A program made the position numbers and the translations under genes. Positions 23,617 to 35,129 of a DNA stretch of 64,000 nt are shown piece after piece. This stretch comes from Drosophila persimilis (lineage: Eukaryota > Arthropoda > Insecta > Diptera > Drosophilidae): the NCBI RefSeq assembly GCF_003286085.1, contig NW_020825312.1:3410001-3474000 (forward strand), read 5' to 3'. The notes under the pieces were generated by a model. That model was not told the DNA's origin. It saw only the letters and a list, made by a program, of their open reading frames with translations, and did no database searches. Each line of letters opens with the position of its first letter. Positions within the stretch are counted from its first letter, which is position 1.

Positions 23617-26522
23617 CTACGGCACTTCCGTGGGCTCGGGCTCGGTCTCGGGCTCGGGCTCGGGCTCGGCAGTGTTTGAGTTTGAGTTCTCCTCGGACTT
23701 TTTGGATGCTGGCGAATCGGTGAGATTGGGCGAGAAGTCGCGCAGCTTGACAACATTGCCCACACACACGGCATTGGCCGCCTCAGCGACGGAGTAGCCA
23801 ATGTTGGGCGGCGTTCCTTCCGGATACCCTAGATAGTAGTCAGCAATGCGGCCGGCTTCGCGCAGCCCGCTCAAGTAGGCCCCGTGTACTGTGGCAGGAT
23901 AGTTCCGTATCGTGTGCTCGCCGGCAAAGAACAACCGCGGAAGCCCCTCAGCGTCCTTGCTCGAGCGTTGCCCACTGGCAGGCGGCGGTATGACGGGTGC
24001 TGCCAACAGGTCGTAATCACTCCCAGAGGACCCTACGGAGACGTAGCTGTAGGAGCCGCGAGCCCATGGATCGCTGCGCCAGCGCGTGACCACCGTCTCC
24101 TTTGGCTGGGGCACAGAGGTATTGCCGAAAATGTTCTTCAGAACTGACATGCAACGACCGATGATGACGTCGTCTGTTACACTCTCCACAATATTCGCGG
24201 CCATTCCGGCGACTAGAGCCAGCAGCACTGGGGACGAGCTAATGCTCCAGAAGAGAAACATTTCCCCTAAATCATAGCGATTAGCAAATACTTCTGATTG
24301 TGGTATTCCGGTAATCACTTACCGCGACTAGCCGTTGTGCTGCCCACATGGCCGAAGAGATTGGCATTGGGATCCCAGAAGATGCGATCGAAGCAGAGGA
24401 CCACCTTGTTCAGATTTCCGAATCCCAGGCGACGTATCGCCTGCCGCTTCCAGTCCGGCAGAGGGGGGTCAAACTTAACAGTGTTTTTCTGCTGGGATTC
24501 CTCCTCGGCCACCGCTACCTTCAGCACCCCAAGAGTCAGTGTGCAGACAGCAAGGTCAGCCTTGTATGTCATCACAGAGTTGCTGGTCTTCATGTTCTCA
24601 GCCACAATCTCAATGCCATTGGGGCCGTACTTGATCTCCTTGACGGCGCTGTTGACGCGAATGTCTAGGTTTTCGGTGAGCGCCACGGGCACGCAAGAGT
24701 AGCCATTCCGAACGGTCGTGTGGTGGCCAATGAACTCAAAGTCGTCGTCCTGGTCCCAGTGCTTCAGTGACAGGTTATTCAGTCGCGTGGCATTCGCGAA
24801 CTCCAGGTTGGCAAAATGCCAGTCTAGAATGAGGCGATCACGTGTGTTGAGGTACACATCGCTGGAAAATATTCGGATGCATTAGCCCGTGGAAGCAGCT
24901 CAGGAGGAATCAAGACGGAATCTAGCCACTTACCTGGGTTTGTTTTGCTCCAGCTCGTGGAGCTTGGACACCATCCGTTTGTTCTCGTCGTGGAGTTCTT
25001 TGAACTGCTTGACCGTGTCTTCCAGCTTAACCTGGGTATGGCGTATGTTGTACTCCTGTCTCGCGTAGCTCGTGTCGCTCTCGACGCCCTTTGGGCAGCG
25101 CTTCTTCACCATGGAGATGTGCTCGGCTCTGAGGGCGTCGATGGTCTGCTTGACGGCCTTCATCCGCTTCCGGTGCTCGATGATCTTCTTCTGGGCAGCA
25201 ATAATATCCTGCATATGTTGCGCCCGCTTGTTCATGGCCTGCATCTCTTGCATGCTTATGACCCACTCCAGAGCATCGCCCAACGACACAGGACAGTCTC
25301 CGGCATAATTGAAGTCTAGGCGATGGGACAGGTAGCTGGCCGACTCCAGCAGTCGGTTGAACTCCAGCTCAATGACGTCGTCCTTCTCCTTTGGCACTGG
25401 CTTGCCGTCCGGGCCGTAGAGCGGACATGTCTGGTGTATGGGCACCAGATCCATGCCGATCTGCTTGCTCAATATGGTCATCGGATTGCCGTACACGCCC
25501 GTCACCACCATAGCCCCAAGGTCCGCTATGTAGCTGTTCTTCCGGAAGGTGGCAATGCGTCCGCCCACTCGATCCCGAGCCTCCAGCACAATGACGTCCA
25601 TCCCGAACTGTTGCAGCTGCTGGGCAACGGCCAATCCGGAGATACCCGCACCGATGACAATCACCTTGCCCAGCTTCTTGGCCGGAATGGGCACTAGGCG
25701 CTTGAAGATGCCAAAGTTAATGAACCCATGTCGCTCCAGGAACGAGTGGACGCGCCGCACTAGGTTCGGTTCGCTGTCGAAGGGCGGCGGCAGTGCTTTT
25801 AGCGCGCTCCTGAAGCTCAGCTGCAGCTTAGGATTTTCCACCCACATGTGGAGCAGGTTGTTGCGGATGTTAAGGAACACGCGGTGTCCCAGTATGCCCG
25901 AGCGGCTGATGTCGGGAAAGCAGGCCTCCTCGTTAGGGGTCATCTTCCCAAAGGGCAAGCGGGACTGAAACACAGCCCCCTCCTCCCCTGACAGCACTGT
26001 GGGCGTGCCCATATCCCGGTTTCGCGACTCTCCATTTGTGGATGGGGCACTGCGCGTGCCCGAGTTGGCCGAACCCCCGCCCGCAGATGCCCCAGCAGCA
26101 GTAGTCTCCGATTTACGGGAGCGTGGCTCCGACTGTGCCTGGGCCTGGACGCGCTTCTCCCCCGACGGGTTGCTGGTGCTGGCCGTGGGTCCAGCGCTGC
26201 CCTTTTCACTGCCTGCCGCCTCGCCACTAGTGCTGGGCTTGTTTGTTGTGTAGTCCACTTTGGGCTTGTTGCGGCGACTCGTACGACGTTCATCGTTGGC
26301 GTTGGCGTTGGCACTGCCACTGGCACTGGTGCTGGTTGCAAGGGCATCGTTGGAGTCATCGTCGTTGATTTTTTGCTTCGATTGGCTGCCAGGAGCAGGT
26401 GCTGAGGCTGTCCTCTTCGGGGATGGCTCACCATCCGAGTCGTCGCTGATCAGAGTCACGTAGTCTATGGGCACTTTGGCGCTGGCGCTGTTGCTACCGC
26501 CGATGGCCTGGGTTGTCTTCAT
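23617..26522 (-). CDS. Su(var)3-3: Lysine-specific histone demethylase 1 homologue
   Basis: Three coding exons (24,934-26,522; 24,323-24,861; 23,617-24,266) give 925 residues. The enzyme is a FAD-dependent amine oxidase that demethylates mono- and dimethyl H3K4, working with a CoREST partner in gene silencing. After a disordered N-terminus of about 175 residues comes a SWIRM domain (about 180-280). The Rossmann dinucleotide motif [17 protein letters not shown] and [12 protein letters not shown] are at about 287-325. A coiled-coil tower insert (about 415-530) is the CoREST-binding arm, and the second half of the oxidase domain follows. The catalytic-site Lys equivalent to human K661 is at about 682 ([10 protein letters not shown]). 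ATG 26,522 is chosen because the upstream frame has no other Met. The C-terminus ends in a Glu-Pro repeat. Confidence 0.96.
23630..23672. repeat. (GGGCTC)n hexamer coding a Glu-Pro tail of Su(var)3-3
   Basis: Tandem GGGCTC/GGTCTC hexamers on the plus strand encode the [14 protein letters not shown] tail on the minus strand. A hexamer array can change length without breaking frame, so this end may be length-variable. Confidence 0.8.
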
Positions 26523-27253
26523 CGCAGGTCTCCTCCGAATCCTCTGGGAGTCGGCGATGGGGAATCTGTGTTCTTCGCCCTGTGTCGTAGCATAAACAAA
26601 ATGAAATGCGGCCGCGAAAAAGATGGATACATAGACGGACACAACTTACAAGGGAGGAGGCAGGGAGTCAGAAGCTGGGGGGCCACTGGCCCGCGCACAA
26701 CTGAGCCGGATCGGGCGACTAGAGGCTGGGCAGGGTCCAATGCATCTCAAATATTATCCTTAACTTCAGTTAACTTTGATTTTGCGACACGTTTTGGTTG
26801 CGGCGAACGATGCGAATGGAATGGCCTGGCGGTTGGGGTCGGATCCGTTCCTTTGGGCGCGACTTGTTGCGAAAATAATCGACAAGAAACGGTTTGAAGC
26901 TTAGTTCTGGAACCCACAAGCCTGACACACACAATGCTTTTGATTTTACGTTAACGTTTTCAATCGCTTTTTCGACATTTTATTTTATTGCAAATTGTAA
27001 AATTGTTTATGTGCCGAAATACGCGTTCTATTTGACTTTTTCCCATAATATACAATTGGTCACACTAATCTCCTATCGACATAATACCTATCGATGGAAA
27101 CGCACTACAGTCGAAAAACTGGGCAGACTGTTTGTTTGTGTAACTGCTATTTAAATTGGGAACTGCAAACGTTGATATCAGAACGCCTCGAATCAGGAAA
27201 AACACGCCCCCTCTTTTATCAGTGGTTAATCTTTCTGTAATTATGATCCGATC
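26523..27253. promoter_or_regulatory. Su(var)3-3 5' flank and intergenic DNA
   Basis: No gene is supported. The Su(var)3-3 5' UTR and TATA-less promoter should lie here. ACCTATCGATGG near 27,087 resembles a DRE half. The peritrophin gene on the far side also runs on the minus strand, so its 3' UTR ends just before this block. Confidence 0.4.
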
Positions 27254-28460
27254 TTAACTGCTATTGGGCTGCTCGTCACAGCAGTTGTCGTAGATGATCT
27301 TGCTGCTGCACGCCTGAATCACCTCGTCGAAGAAGTGATCAAAGTGGCAGGTACTCTCCGCCACCTCCAGGCCATCGACGCACTGAATGTAGTTATGGCA
27401 GTAGTTTTTGCTGCTGACGACCAGCATGGTGCCCCTGCCATCGCATCGGTTGTGGGTGCACACCACGTCAGTGGCTTTGCCGCAGAGCTGGCGCCCCTCG
27501 TCGAAGAAGGTGCCCTCCGGGCACTGGTTCCACAAGGGATCCAGGTCGGCCACGGTGCCGAAGGCCTTGCAGATAAAGTATCCACGACATGTGGCTGAAT
27601 CCGACTTGAAGACGACCTTGCTGCTGGCGGCGCATACCCCCTCCTTGGAGTGGGCATCACAGGCTACCAGATTGCGCGCCACGCAGTCGCCGGTCTCCAC
27701 ATTGAAGTAGAGCGTCGATTTGCACTTAGTCAGCGTTTGCTTAGAGTTTTTGCACACGTAGTAGTAGCTGCAGTCATCCTCGTACCGAAATGCGGTATTC
27801 TCCGGCAGGATCTCGCATATGTTCGCCACGTCCACGCACTGCGAGTCCACGCCGTGCATGCACGCCTGGCTCGACTCGCTAAAATGCTGACCAATGGGGC
27901 AGGCACCTGCCAGCGGCACGCCATCACGACAGTAGAAGTACTGCTCGCAGTTTGTCGGATCGGACACCCAGGTGCCGTTCCGGCCCTCGCACCGATTGCC
28001 ACAGTACAAGTGACTGTTGGAGAGCTCCTTGACACACTCCTGTTTGATGCTGTTGTAGTAGGGCGTGGTGCCCTCGCAGAACTTCATTATGCCTTCGCCG
28101 TCGCTGCAATGGATGTACTCGTCGCAGGTGCCGGGCTTCCGGATGTTGGTGCCATTCTTGAACAGGCGGCACAGCTCCGAGTAATCGCCAACGGCCTCCG
28201 AGAAGCCCGGCAGGCAGAAGATCAGCAGGCAGGCTCCAAACAGCACCCCACAAGCGTTTTTCGCTACCAAAGACAAGAAAGATTGATTTCATGAATATCC
28301 ATTTATTAGGGATACATCCCCGACCTTATATTGAGTATACAATATAAGTATGTATATTTTTAGCATTCAAGGTCCCCAATAGAAAGGCACCCTATCTCTG
28401 TTTGTTTTGTTGTCTATTTCTACCCTTGGGATTGCAAGCAGATAAAAACTTACATAGCAT
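27254..28460 (-). CDS. Peritrophin with five CBM14 domains (cluster gene 1)
   Basis: Exon 1 (28,454-28,460) is only ATGCTAT, followed by a gtaagt donor and a 190-bp intron. Exon 2 is 27,254-28,263. The protein has 338 residues starting MLSKNACGVLF, with a signal peptide to about residue 24. Five six-Cys CBM14 (peritrophin-A) domains follow, starting near ELCRLF, RCEGRNG, ICEILPE, VCAASS and NRCDGRG. CBM14 domains bind chitin in the peritrophic matrix or cuticle. It most resembles its minus-strand neighbour (30,192-31,263): both have CRLF, GTTP(Y/F), CRGYF(I/F)C and a WNQCP block, which suggests a recent duplication. A longer ORF from an upstream in-frame TTG reads through the acceptor and is not the true start. 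Confidence 0.88.
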
Positions 28461-30173
28461 TCTGTGCTAATTATTGGGAAACTCCGTTTAATTTCCAGAA
28501 GAAAACAAAAATATGAAGTATTTGATGTGGCTTCTAGTAGCAATTGTTGCCAACTAAATGGAGATTTCCGAATGGAAAAAGTTTTTATTTAAGAAGGGAA
28601 CATGACTATTGATACTGATACCGATACCATATACCAAATACACCACACCCTATACACTTTATTGCCCCATTAATAGCAGGTGTGCGAATCTTATCGATGC
28701 TTGCAAAAGAGCGCAAAGCCATTGATATATTCGTCCACTTATTGTAGATCCTATGGCCATGCTCCTTGCTCCACTGCAGGCAGACACTAACAATTCACTA
28801 ATTAAAAAGCCTGGATGCGACACTACTCGTAGTTCTGCATGGTGCGTTGGCGGTGTTTCTGCAGAGATCTCCGTTTGCTGATCGTAAATGCCATTTTATA
28901 TGCTATTAATTAATTGATATTTATAAATCACGGTTCGGTAGTCACATCGTGATTGTGTTGTGGGTATTGCCACTGCCTGATAAGGCAAAACACCTAATTG
29001 TTTTTTGTTATACCCGTTACTATAAATGGGTATAGGGGTATATTAGATGTGTGGTGAAAGTGGATGTGTGTACGTCTAGAAGGAAGCGTTTCCGACCCCA
29101 TAAAGTATATATATTCTTGCTCAGCATAAATAGCCGAATCGATTGAGCCATGTCTATCCGTCCGTCCGTCTGTTCGTCCCTATGAGCGTCTAGCGCTTAG
29201 AGACTATAGGAGCTAAAGCAACGAAATTTTGTACGAGAAAACCAAACCAACCAGAATCGCAGAAAGTAACTATATTTTCTAGACTGCAGAATCTAAACCA
29301 GATCGTAATATTATTATAGCCAGAATGATGAACAAATTTCACTCTCTCTCGCTCTGTCTCTCTCTAACGCACACGTTTCACAGTCAGCTTTGCCTGTCGC
29401 TAAAAGTGAGCGCCTAGATCTCAGAGACTATAAGAGCTCCAGCAACAAATTTGGTATCCACACTCCTGTGATATCGAACCTGCACAAGAGAATTTCAAAA
29501 TTTCGCCCCACCCCCTTCCACCCCCGCAAAGGACGAAAATCTGTGGCATCCAAAAATTTGAAGATACGAAGAAATTTGAGACCTACAATCATAGAGAAGG
29601 ACCATATCTACCAGATTGGATAAGACCGGATAATTTTTATGGCCAAAAGGAACAAATCAATTGGCAGTGGCCTCGCAGCGCCCGACGACACGTTCAGACA
29701 CGTTTTCTGTCTCTCTCGCACGCACTCTTTGTCGCTCAATGTAGCCATACTGACTATGTACCGGGTAGAAATGTAGAGTTGCGGCTGCAGCAGCAACTCA
29801 CAAAGCTCCCCCTTGTTTTTTTTTTGTTTTCTGTAATCAGAACGTAAACAGTTTCCAAACAAGGCCCAACTGATAGCCATGAAATCGAAAGCGCCATAAT
29901 ATTTTATGGTGGCCAAAGCGAAAGTGAAACAATGGCCATAGTCATAAAGTCCTAACCAGCACGTCTTAGATTTCATTAAAAATAAACACCTTTAAGCGAT
30001 TTCCAGCTAAGAGTACTGTTCAAAAGTCTACTTGTCATCCGGCGTTGGCGATGCAGCCGGTCGAAAACTTGAAAACGTTTCCATAACAACTGGATGAGCA
30101 CCCCCCGACCATATATGTACCCTCTACGAGTACTATACAAAATAAATGTATGAGCACTATTAAATCTCTGCGG
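28461..30173. other. Intergenic region with dispersed repeat
   Basis: No gene is supported. The centre (29,006-29,772) is a dispersed repeat listed separately. A CTTATCG GATA-type site at about 28,690 lies upstream of cluster gene 1. Confidence 0.6.
29006..29772 (+). repeat. Dispersed repeat, obscura-group type
   Basis: It begins with TATACCCGTTACT and GGGTATAGGGGTATATTAGA, then blocks shared with the copy at 4.73 kb, a (CCGT)n run, and two related internal units built on AGAGACTATA(A/G)GAGCT at about 29,198 and 29,419. CT-rich tracts and a GACGAAAATCTGTGGCATCC block follow. There is no terminal inverted repeat or transposase ORF, so it looks non-autonomous or decayed. I recognise the sequence type as one frequent in D. 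pseudoobscura-like genomes; the exact family name is not certain. Confidence 0.75.
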
Positions 30174-30179
30174 TTTATT
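30174..30179 (-). terminator. Polyadenylation signal of cluster gene 2
   Basis: AATAAA on the minus strand, about 12 bases downstream of the TAG stop at 30,192. The 3' UTR is therefore very short. Confidence 0.65.
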
Positions 30180-30191
30180 GTATAGCAACAT

Positions 30192-31263
30192 CTAGCATAT
30201 GGCGTAGGATACAACGCTGGAGACACAGCCGCCCTTTGCCTCGTCGAAGAATAGATTGCCACATGACTGCTCGTCGAAAGCTACTCCATCGATGCAACGT
30301 AGGTAGTTGCGACAGCCCTTGGTGCTGCTAATCACGAAGGGAAGCGAACGACCGTCACAGCGATCCTCTGTGCATTTCACGAGATTAGGGCTGCGACAGG
30401 TCTCGGTGCTGGCGTCGAAGAAGGTGTCCTGGGGACATTGGTTCCAAGTGGGATTGGGATCTGGGGTGCCATTCGACTGCTTGGCGCAGAAAAAGTATCC
30501 CCGACATGTGGCTCCATCCGAGACGAACTTGTTTTCATACGGCTTCGTTGCCTTGCCACACACATTGCTGGGCAGTGGATGGGCGACACAGTCCACCAGG
30601 GATTTGGCGACGCAAACGCCGGTGCTGGCCTGGTAGTACTGGGACGAGCAGGTCTTTGTCTTCAAGAGGTTCTTTTCGCACACGTGGTAGCTGGCGCAAG
30701 ACTGCAGGTTGTCGAAGTTCACTTTGTTCTTTACGATGTTGCAGTACTCGAAGTCGCTGGCGGTGCAATCCGACTCGTAGAGCCGCGTGCAGGTCTGGGT
30801 AGTGGCATTGAAGTGCGTGTCCTGCGGGCAGGTGCCGAACATGGGCGTTTCCTGGTCCAGGCAGTAATAGTATCCGTAGCAGGATTTCGGGTCAGCCACG
30901 AACTGGCTTGTGGCATTCACGCAGGACACATAACACGACGTGTCGTCCGTCAGTTTCTTTACGCATTTCCCCGTGTCTTTGTCGAAGAACGGCGTGGTTC
31001 CGCTGCAGGAGCCGTAAATGCTGACAGAGTCAATACAGGTGATGTACTGGCTGCAGGAGTCGGGGTCACGGATTACCGTGTTGTTGGAGAACAACCTGCA
31101 AATGTCCTCCTCTCGAGCAACAGCCATGGGGCAGGCTAGGACCATCAGCAGAGCCGGGCCCATCACCACTGCCAGGTTAAGATGTGCTCCGAAAGCTGCA
31201 AAGGAAAACATGGAGAAACATTACTCTGGCAAATCTACCGTCGCGACGGTACCAACCTCTCAT
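30192..31263 (-). CDS. Peritrophin with five CBM14 domains (cluster gene 2)
   Basis: Exon 1 (31,257-31,263) is the 7-base ATGAGAG with a gttggt donor; after a 61-bp intron, exon 2 runs 30,192-31,195. The 336-residue product has a signal peptide (MRAFGAHLNLAVVMGPALL...) and five CBM14 chitin-binding domains starting near DICRLF, VSCVNAT, EYCNIV, VCGKAT and EDRCDG. The closest relative in the window is cluster gene 1. An ATG at 31,211 lies inside the intron, just upstream of its acceptor, and would give a spurious N-terminus. It is probably a secreted chitin-binding structural protein of the gut lining. Confidence 0.88.
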
Positions 31264-31870
31264 TGTAAGCGATCTTCAGTATAAGTAGTCGTGGAATGAT
31301 GTGCTCGGCAGGGCGACTGGTGCCGAACTAATGGCTATTACAGGTCACACATTTCGCACTTCGGTTGGCTTTATTGCCTCGCATATCGAAGGATCAGTAA
31401 TCATTTTTGGCAGCTATTTAGCTTTTGATTTTGTTGGAAGTTAAACACCCTGCAGAACGACAAAACGCAGACAATTTATGAGAAGATTTGTAATTTATTG
31501 GATACTTGACTTCTCATAAGACGACGCTGAAAAAATCTCCGCTCCTGGCTAAGTCGTCGTGGCTGTTAGTGTTCGGGAATACGTGTAAATATATTGCTAC
31601 CTCATGGTTTCTGCATGGTTTGGCTGCAAGTGCTATACTCTCTGAAAGGGTATAAAAAGAAAGATAAGCTACTAACTATGATTAAAATACCCTCTGAAAT
31701 GTAATCGAATATGGGGTATATGACATATGTAGATGGTATGACGCTTTCAAACCTACATATATCTCTAAATACAAAGGCACGACAAAAAAGATCTGGTCGG
31801 TTATTATTTTTATTTTAAGTCAATCAGTGCAGCGCCGGTTCGCTTTCCCCAGAACTTATCCTGCATGGAG

Positions 31871-32376
31871 TGCATCCACTAGACCTGAAGCTCTGGTTGA
31901 AGCAGGTCGCCGCTGAAACCTAAAGGCTTGATTCGTTTTCCTTTGAAATAATTCTGCAAGCAGTTCATTGACTAAATTCTGAATATAATAAGATTTGAAT
32001 ATTAGCTAGAATATATTTCATACTCATTCAACGCTGAAAAATGATTGCGTTTCGAATAGAGGTCCATTGCTGAATCACGCAGCCGATAGAATACAAATTT
32101 TGACTTTACTATAATTGCCCATTGACAATTGGTAAAAGACAACGTATATACAACAGATAAGATAACTGGCAAGGAAAGAGAACGAGAACGAGCATGAAAA
32201 TAAGAAGGCGAGAACGAGCATGAAAATAAGCAGGAGAGAACGAGCATGGAAATAGGCAGCAGAATTTCGATCAGCTGGCGGTGTTCATACATCGCCCTAT
32301 AACAAACCATTATTTTGTATTCTAAAGCATTGTTCCGCAATGCGTGTGCAGCGGCACACTGGTGTAATGCGGTCAT
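31871..32376 (-). other. Possible small gene or decayed ORF
   Basis: A minus-strand ORF of 124 codons (32,002-32,376) ends SAMDLYSKRNHFSALNEYE. After an AT-rich stretch with a TTATATTCAG acceptor-like site, a second open frame of about 40 codons (NLVNELLAELFQRKTNQAF...) ends at a TAA. AATAAA occurs about 60 bases further on. I cannot find a donor giving a clean phase, and the first ORF overlaps the 26-bp minisatellite. No domain is recognised. Confidence 0.15.
32184..32261. repeat. 26-bp minisatellite, three copies
   Basis: Three copies start at 32,184, 32,210 and 32,236 with an exact 26-bp period and the shared core GAGAACGAGCATG(A/G)AAATA. Copy 3 has a few substitutions. Confidence 0.85.
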
Positions 32377-32571
32377 CAGTTGGTGTGCCGCCGAAAGAAG
32401 TCATAAAATCACTAAGCACTATTTAGGTGCATGCTCGTAAATACATATGTATGTATAACTGCTTTTAGTAATAAATATATATTATATAAAAAGTGATTTT
32501 TTCTTTGGTGTGACTGTAATTTTTTTTGATTTGAACACAAAAATTTTGTGCAATACTTGTTTTAAATTTAA

Positions 32572-32724
32572 AGAATGAGAGCTTTCAAGAGCTTTTTGAA
32601 GGTGAAGGTGAAGGCTTGATCAAATACCACATGGAGACCCGCAATATCAATAAAGGATACTTACGTATGAGTGCTGGAGTAGGTGCTCTGATGAACAACA
32701 TGAAAGAAGGGGACTGGGGCTAAG
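32572..32724 (+). pseudogene. Open C-terminal-like stretch, possible gene remnant
   Basis: About 50 sense codons end at TAA (32,722-32,724). The translation includes ESFQELFEGEGEGLIKYH and YLRMSAGVGALMNNMKEGDW, which looks like protein rather than AT-rich noise. There is no ATG, signal peptide or upstream exon in reach, and the frame is closed by TGA about 60 bases upstream. It could be a last exon or a relic. Family unknown. Confidence 0.25.
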
Positions 32725-33293
32725 TTTTGATTCATATGTATCTCCTTGAACTCTATGCTCTTACGATCTGTTTGCATAATTATATAAAATGGTGCATACT
32801 TTCGGGTCTATCATATTTTAGTATATAAAGTTTGCTTTTAGGAGAACGGAAAATTGTAGGGGGCAATCCGAACTGCAGATAAGATACCATAACTGCTACC
32901 CAAAACAGGCAATCAATCATTCAACGACAATAAATCAAGATTGAGCCTGTTAAATGTACGTAGGGCATTCAAAAAAACGGGTCGTGATCGGATAATTCTT
33001 ATAGACCCTTAAAACAGAGACTTCATATGACGAATTCATATTATCGTAAACTGACCATCCATCCCTACGGATTTTTTGGCAACGTTTTTATGGGATGTTT
33101 ATGGGTTTATAGAAAGTATGCATGAATTCATTTATCAGATGACTTTTTCAAGGAATTTCAGGTCTTATCAGTATGATTATAGACGCTACCAGACCACTTT
33201 AATTAATATACGATAAAGCTGCCTTAAATAAAAGTACCATTCAGTGAGCGAATATCTAAAATATATTAATTATTTTGGTTACGAGAGAGGATA

Positions 33294-33325
33294 TATGTAT
33301 GTACATATATATATGTACATACATA
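33294..33325. repeat. 32-bp perfect palindrome (TATGTACATA type)
   Basis: The sequence is identical to its reverse complement over 32 bases, centred between 33,309 and 33,310 on a TATATATA core. It could extrude as a cruciform. Confidence 0.9.
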
Positions 33326-33812
33326 CATATATATATATGTAGTATCGGTGAAACGTAGAAGAGAAAAAGACCAAGGATCGCTGGAAAATGAAAGTTTAGA
33401 TAGTAAAAAATATCAAGGCAGCGAGTAAAGTGATCAATAAGTCCCATGCCATTAAATTAAAAATCAATTATAGACAAAGAAAACGCACGCAATCAGTCTC
33501 TGATTATCCGAATTCCGTCAGGGGTGTCATGTCAAAATAGCTGGCTACTAAGACACGGACAGGGCACGCTGTCCAGGTGCCGATTATAGCTTAAAAGGCG
33601 GTCTACGGTGGCCGAGTCCGCTAGTATAACATTAAACGTCCAGCGCCACTGACGGGGACTACCAGTGCGAGTACAATTACAAGGATGAAAGGTGCGTGGT
33701 TTACCATAGTCCGGGGACGGGAACAAATCTTATCGCTCGACTCTGACTCTGACTCCGACTTCGACTCAGAATTTTAATTACGAATACGATATTCTGCGTT
33801 GCTGCCGGATGG

Positions 33813-33819
33813 CTTATCT
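33813..33819 (-). promoter_or_regulatory. GATA site (AGATAAG) upstream of cluster gene 3
   Basis: CTTATCT on the plus strand lies 79 bp upstream of the TATA box at 33,898. Confidence 0.45.
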
Positions 33820-33897
33820 GCGGAGCTGCTGGAGTGTCTGACAATTTTTTAATTATCGCGCTGCCAGGCTGTGCTTGGCAGGGTTTGGCAGAGCGCC

Positions 33898-33905
33898 TAT
33901 AAAAG
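33898..33905 (+). promoter_or_regulatory. TATA box of cluster gene 3
   Basis: TATAAAAG lies 110 bp upstream of the ATG at 34,008, implying transcription from about 33,930. Confidence 0.8.
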
Positions 33906-34007
33906 CGCACAGCCAGCTTTTGGTCAGGCTAGTACCAGCATCGCTCTCTCAAGTGGAATATCGAATACCGAGTGAATCTGTCGTAATTAACTCCAAGTCC
34001 GATCCAA

Positions 34008-35129
34008 ATGGGAGGTAGGGCTCGGACTGGTGGCGAGGAGTCCTGCGTGGCATCCAAACCGTAACTGAACCCTCTATCTTTTCGATCTTCTACCCTTGCA
34101 GGTTTCAATATGAAGGTCTGCGCCCTTGCGGCCTGTCTGCTGCTGGCCGGGCAGGTGTCCAGCTACTCGATGGAGGATTTGTGCGCCCAGTGGTCGGGCT
34201 CCGGCTACGTGGGTAACCCCGCCGACTGTACTGGATGGGGCTACTGCCAGGGCCAGAAGCTGGTGTCTTGGAACACTTGCAAGAACGGCCTTGTTTTCAA
34301 TGCCCAGACCTCAACCTGCGGATTTGCCAACTCAACTATTTGCACCACCAGCGCGGTGGCTACCTGCGCCGCCGCCAAGTCTCCTATGTATGTGGCAGTG
34401 CTCGATGATTGCAACAAGTATGGCTACTGCTTCGGAAACGGCTCCATGGACTACGGCTACTGCGGTACCGGCGGAGTCTATGCCGCCCACAGCAATGCTT
34501 GCATTTGGGGACCGGCTTGTCCTCAGGACTCCATCTGCCGTTTCATGAAAAATGATATTTTCGTCGGTGACCCAAATAACTGCGGCTCCTATCTGCTGTG
34601 CAACAACGGATACGGTACACCAGGATCATGTCCCACCAACATGTTCTACAACGCGGGCAGCGGAAATTGCCAATCCACCGACCCATGCACTGGCGGTTCC
34701 GGCAGCAGTGGTAGTAATACAGGCAGTCCCTATACTGTTGGACAGGAAGTTAGTGGCGTGTGCAAAGACGGTAAAGCTATCGGTTCAGCCACAACCTTCT
34801 ATGTGAGTGATACAAAAACATGCTATGGGTATTTTTACTGTACATCAACTACTGCGGATGGAATTTGGAATTCGTGTTTATTTGGAACCCATTTCGATCC
34901 TACGACACAGCAATGCGTGTCACCCGCTGCTTACGCCTGCCCACTCAACCGTTGCGGCAATGTTGCTTCGCCCTTCATGGCTGTATTCAATACAGCTTGC
35001 ACGGAGTATGAAATCTGCTCGAGCAGCGCTACAAACTACTGTCCAACCTCAAACAAGTACTACGATGAGGTACATAACATATGCACAACAGAACCACCTA
35101 AATACACTATTTGCGAGCCAAGCACATAA
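34008..35129 (+). CDS. Peritrophin with five CBM14 domains (cluster gene 3)
   Basis: Exon 1 (34,008-34,014) is ATGGGAG with a gtaggg donor; an 87-bp intron ends in ccttgcag, and exon 2 is 34,102-35,129. The 344-residue protein reads MGGFNMKVCALAACLLLAGQ at its N-terminus, a signal peptide. Five CBM14 domains start near DLCAQW, ATCAAAK, SICRFM, GVCKDG and NRCGNV. A Gly/Ser linker separates domains 3 and 4. The internal Met at 34,110 could be taken for the start, but the 7-base exon matches the other cluster genes. Domain 5 has lost some of the usual spacing (SSATNYCPTSNKYY). Confidence 0.88.

Larger units (their letters stand above)
31264..33812. other. Intergenic region with repeats and two weak ORF remnants
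   Basis: No confident gene. The block holds a 26-bp minisatellite (32,184-32,261), a 32-bp palindrome (33,294-33,325), a possible minus-strand ORF pair at 31,871-32,376 with AATAAA just after it, and a plus-strand open stretch at 32,572-32,724 that reads like the end of a protein. The last two are described separately. Confidence 0.5.

Noticed and set aside
31195..31211. ATG at 31,211 as start of cluster gene 2
   Set aside because: It lies within the intron just before the TTTGCAG acceptor; the 7-base exon at 31,257-31,263 fits the family pattern.
32184..32261. CRISPR-like direct repeats
   Set aside because: Three copies are contiguous at a 26-bp period with no unique spacers; this is a eukaryotic minisatellite.
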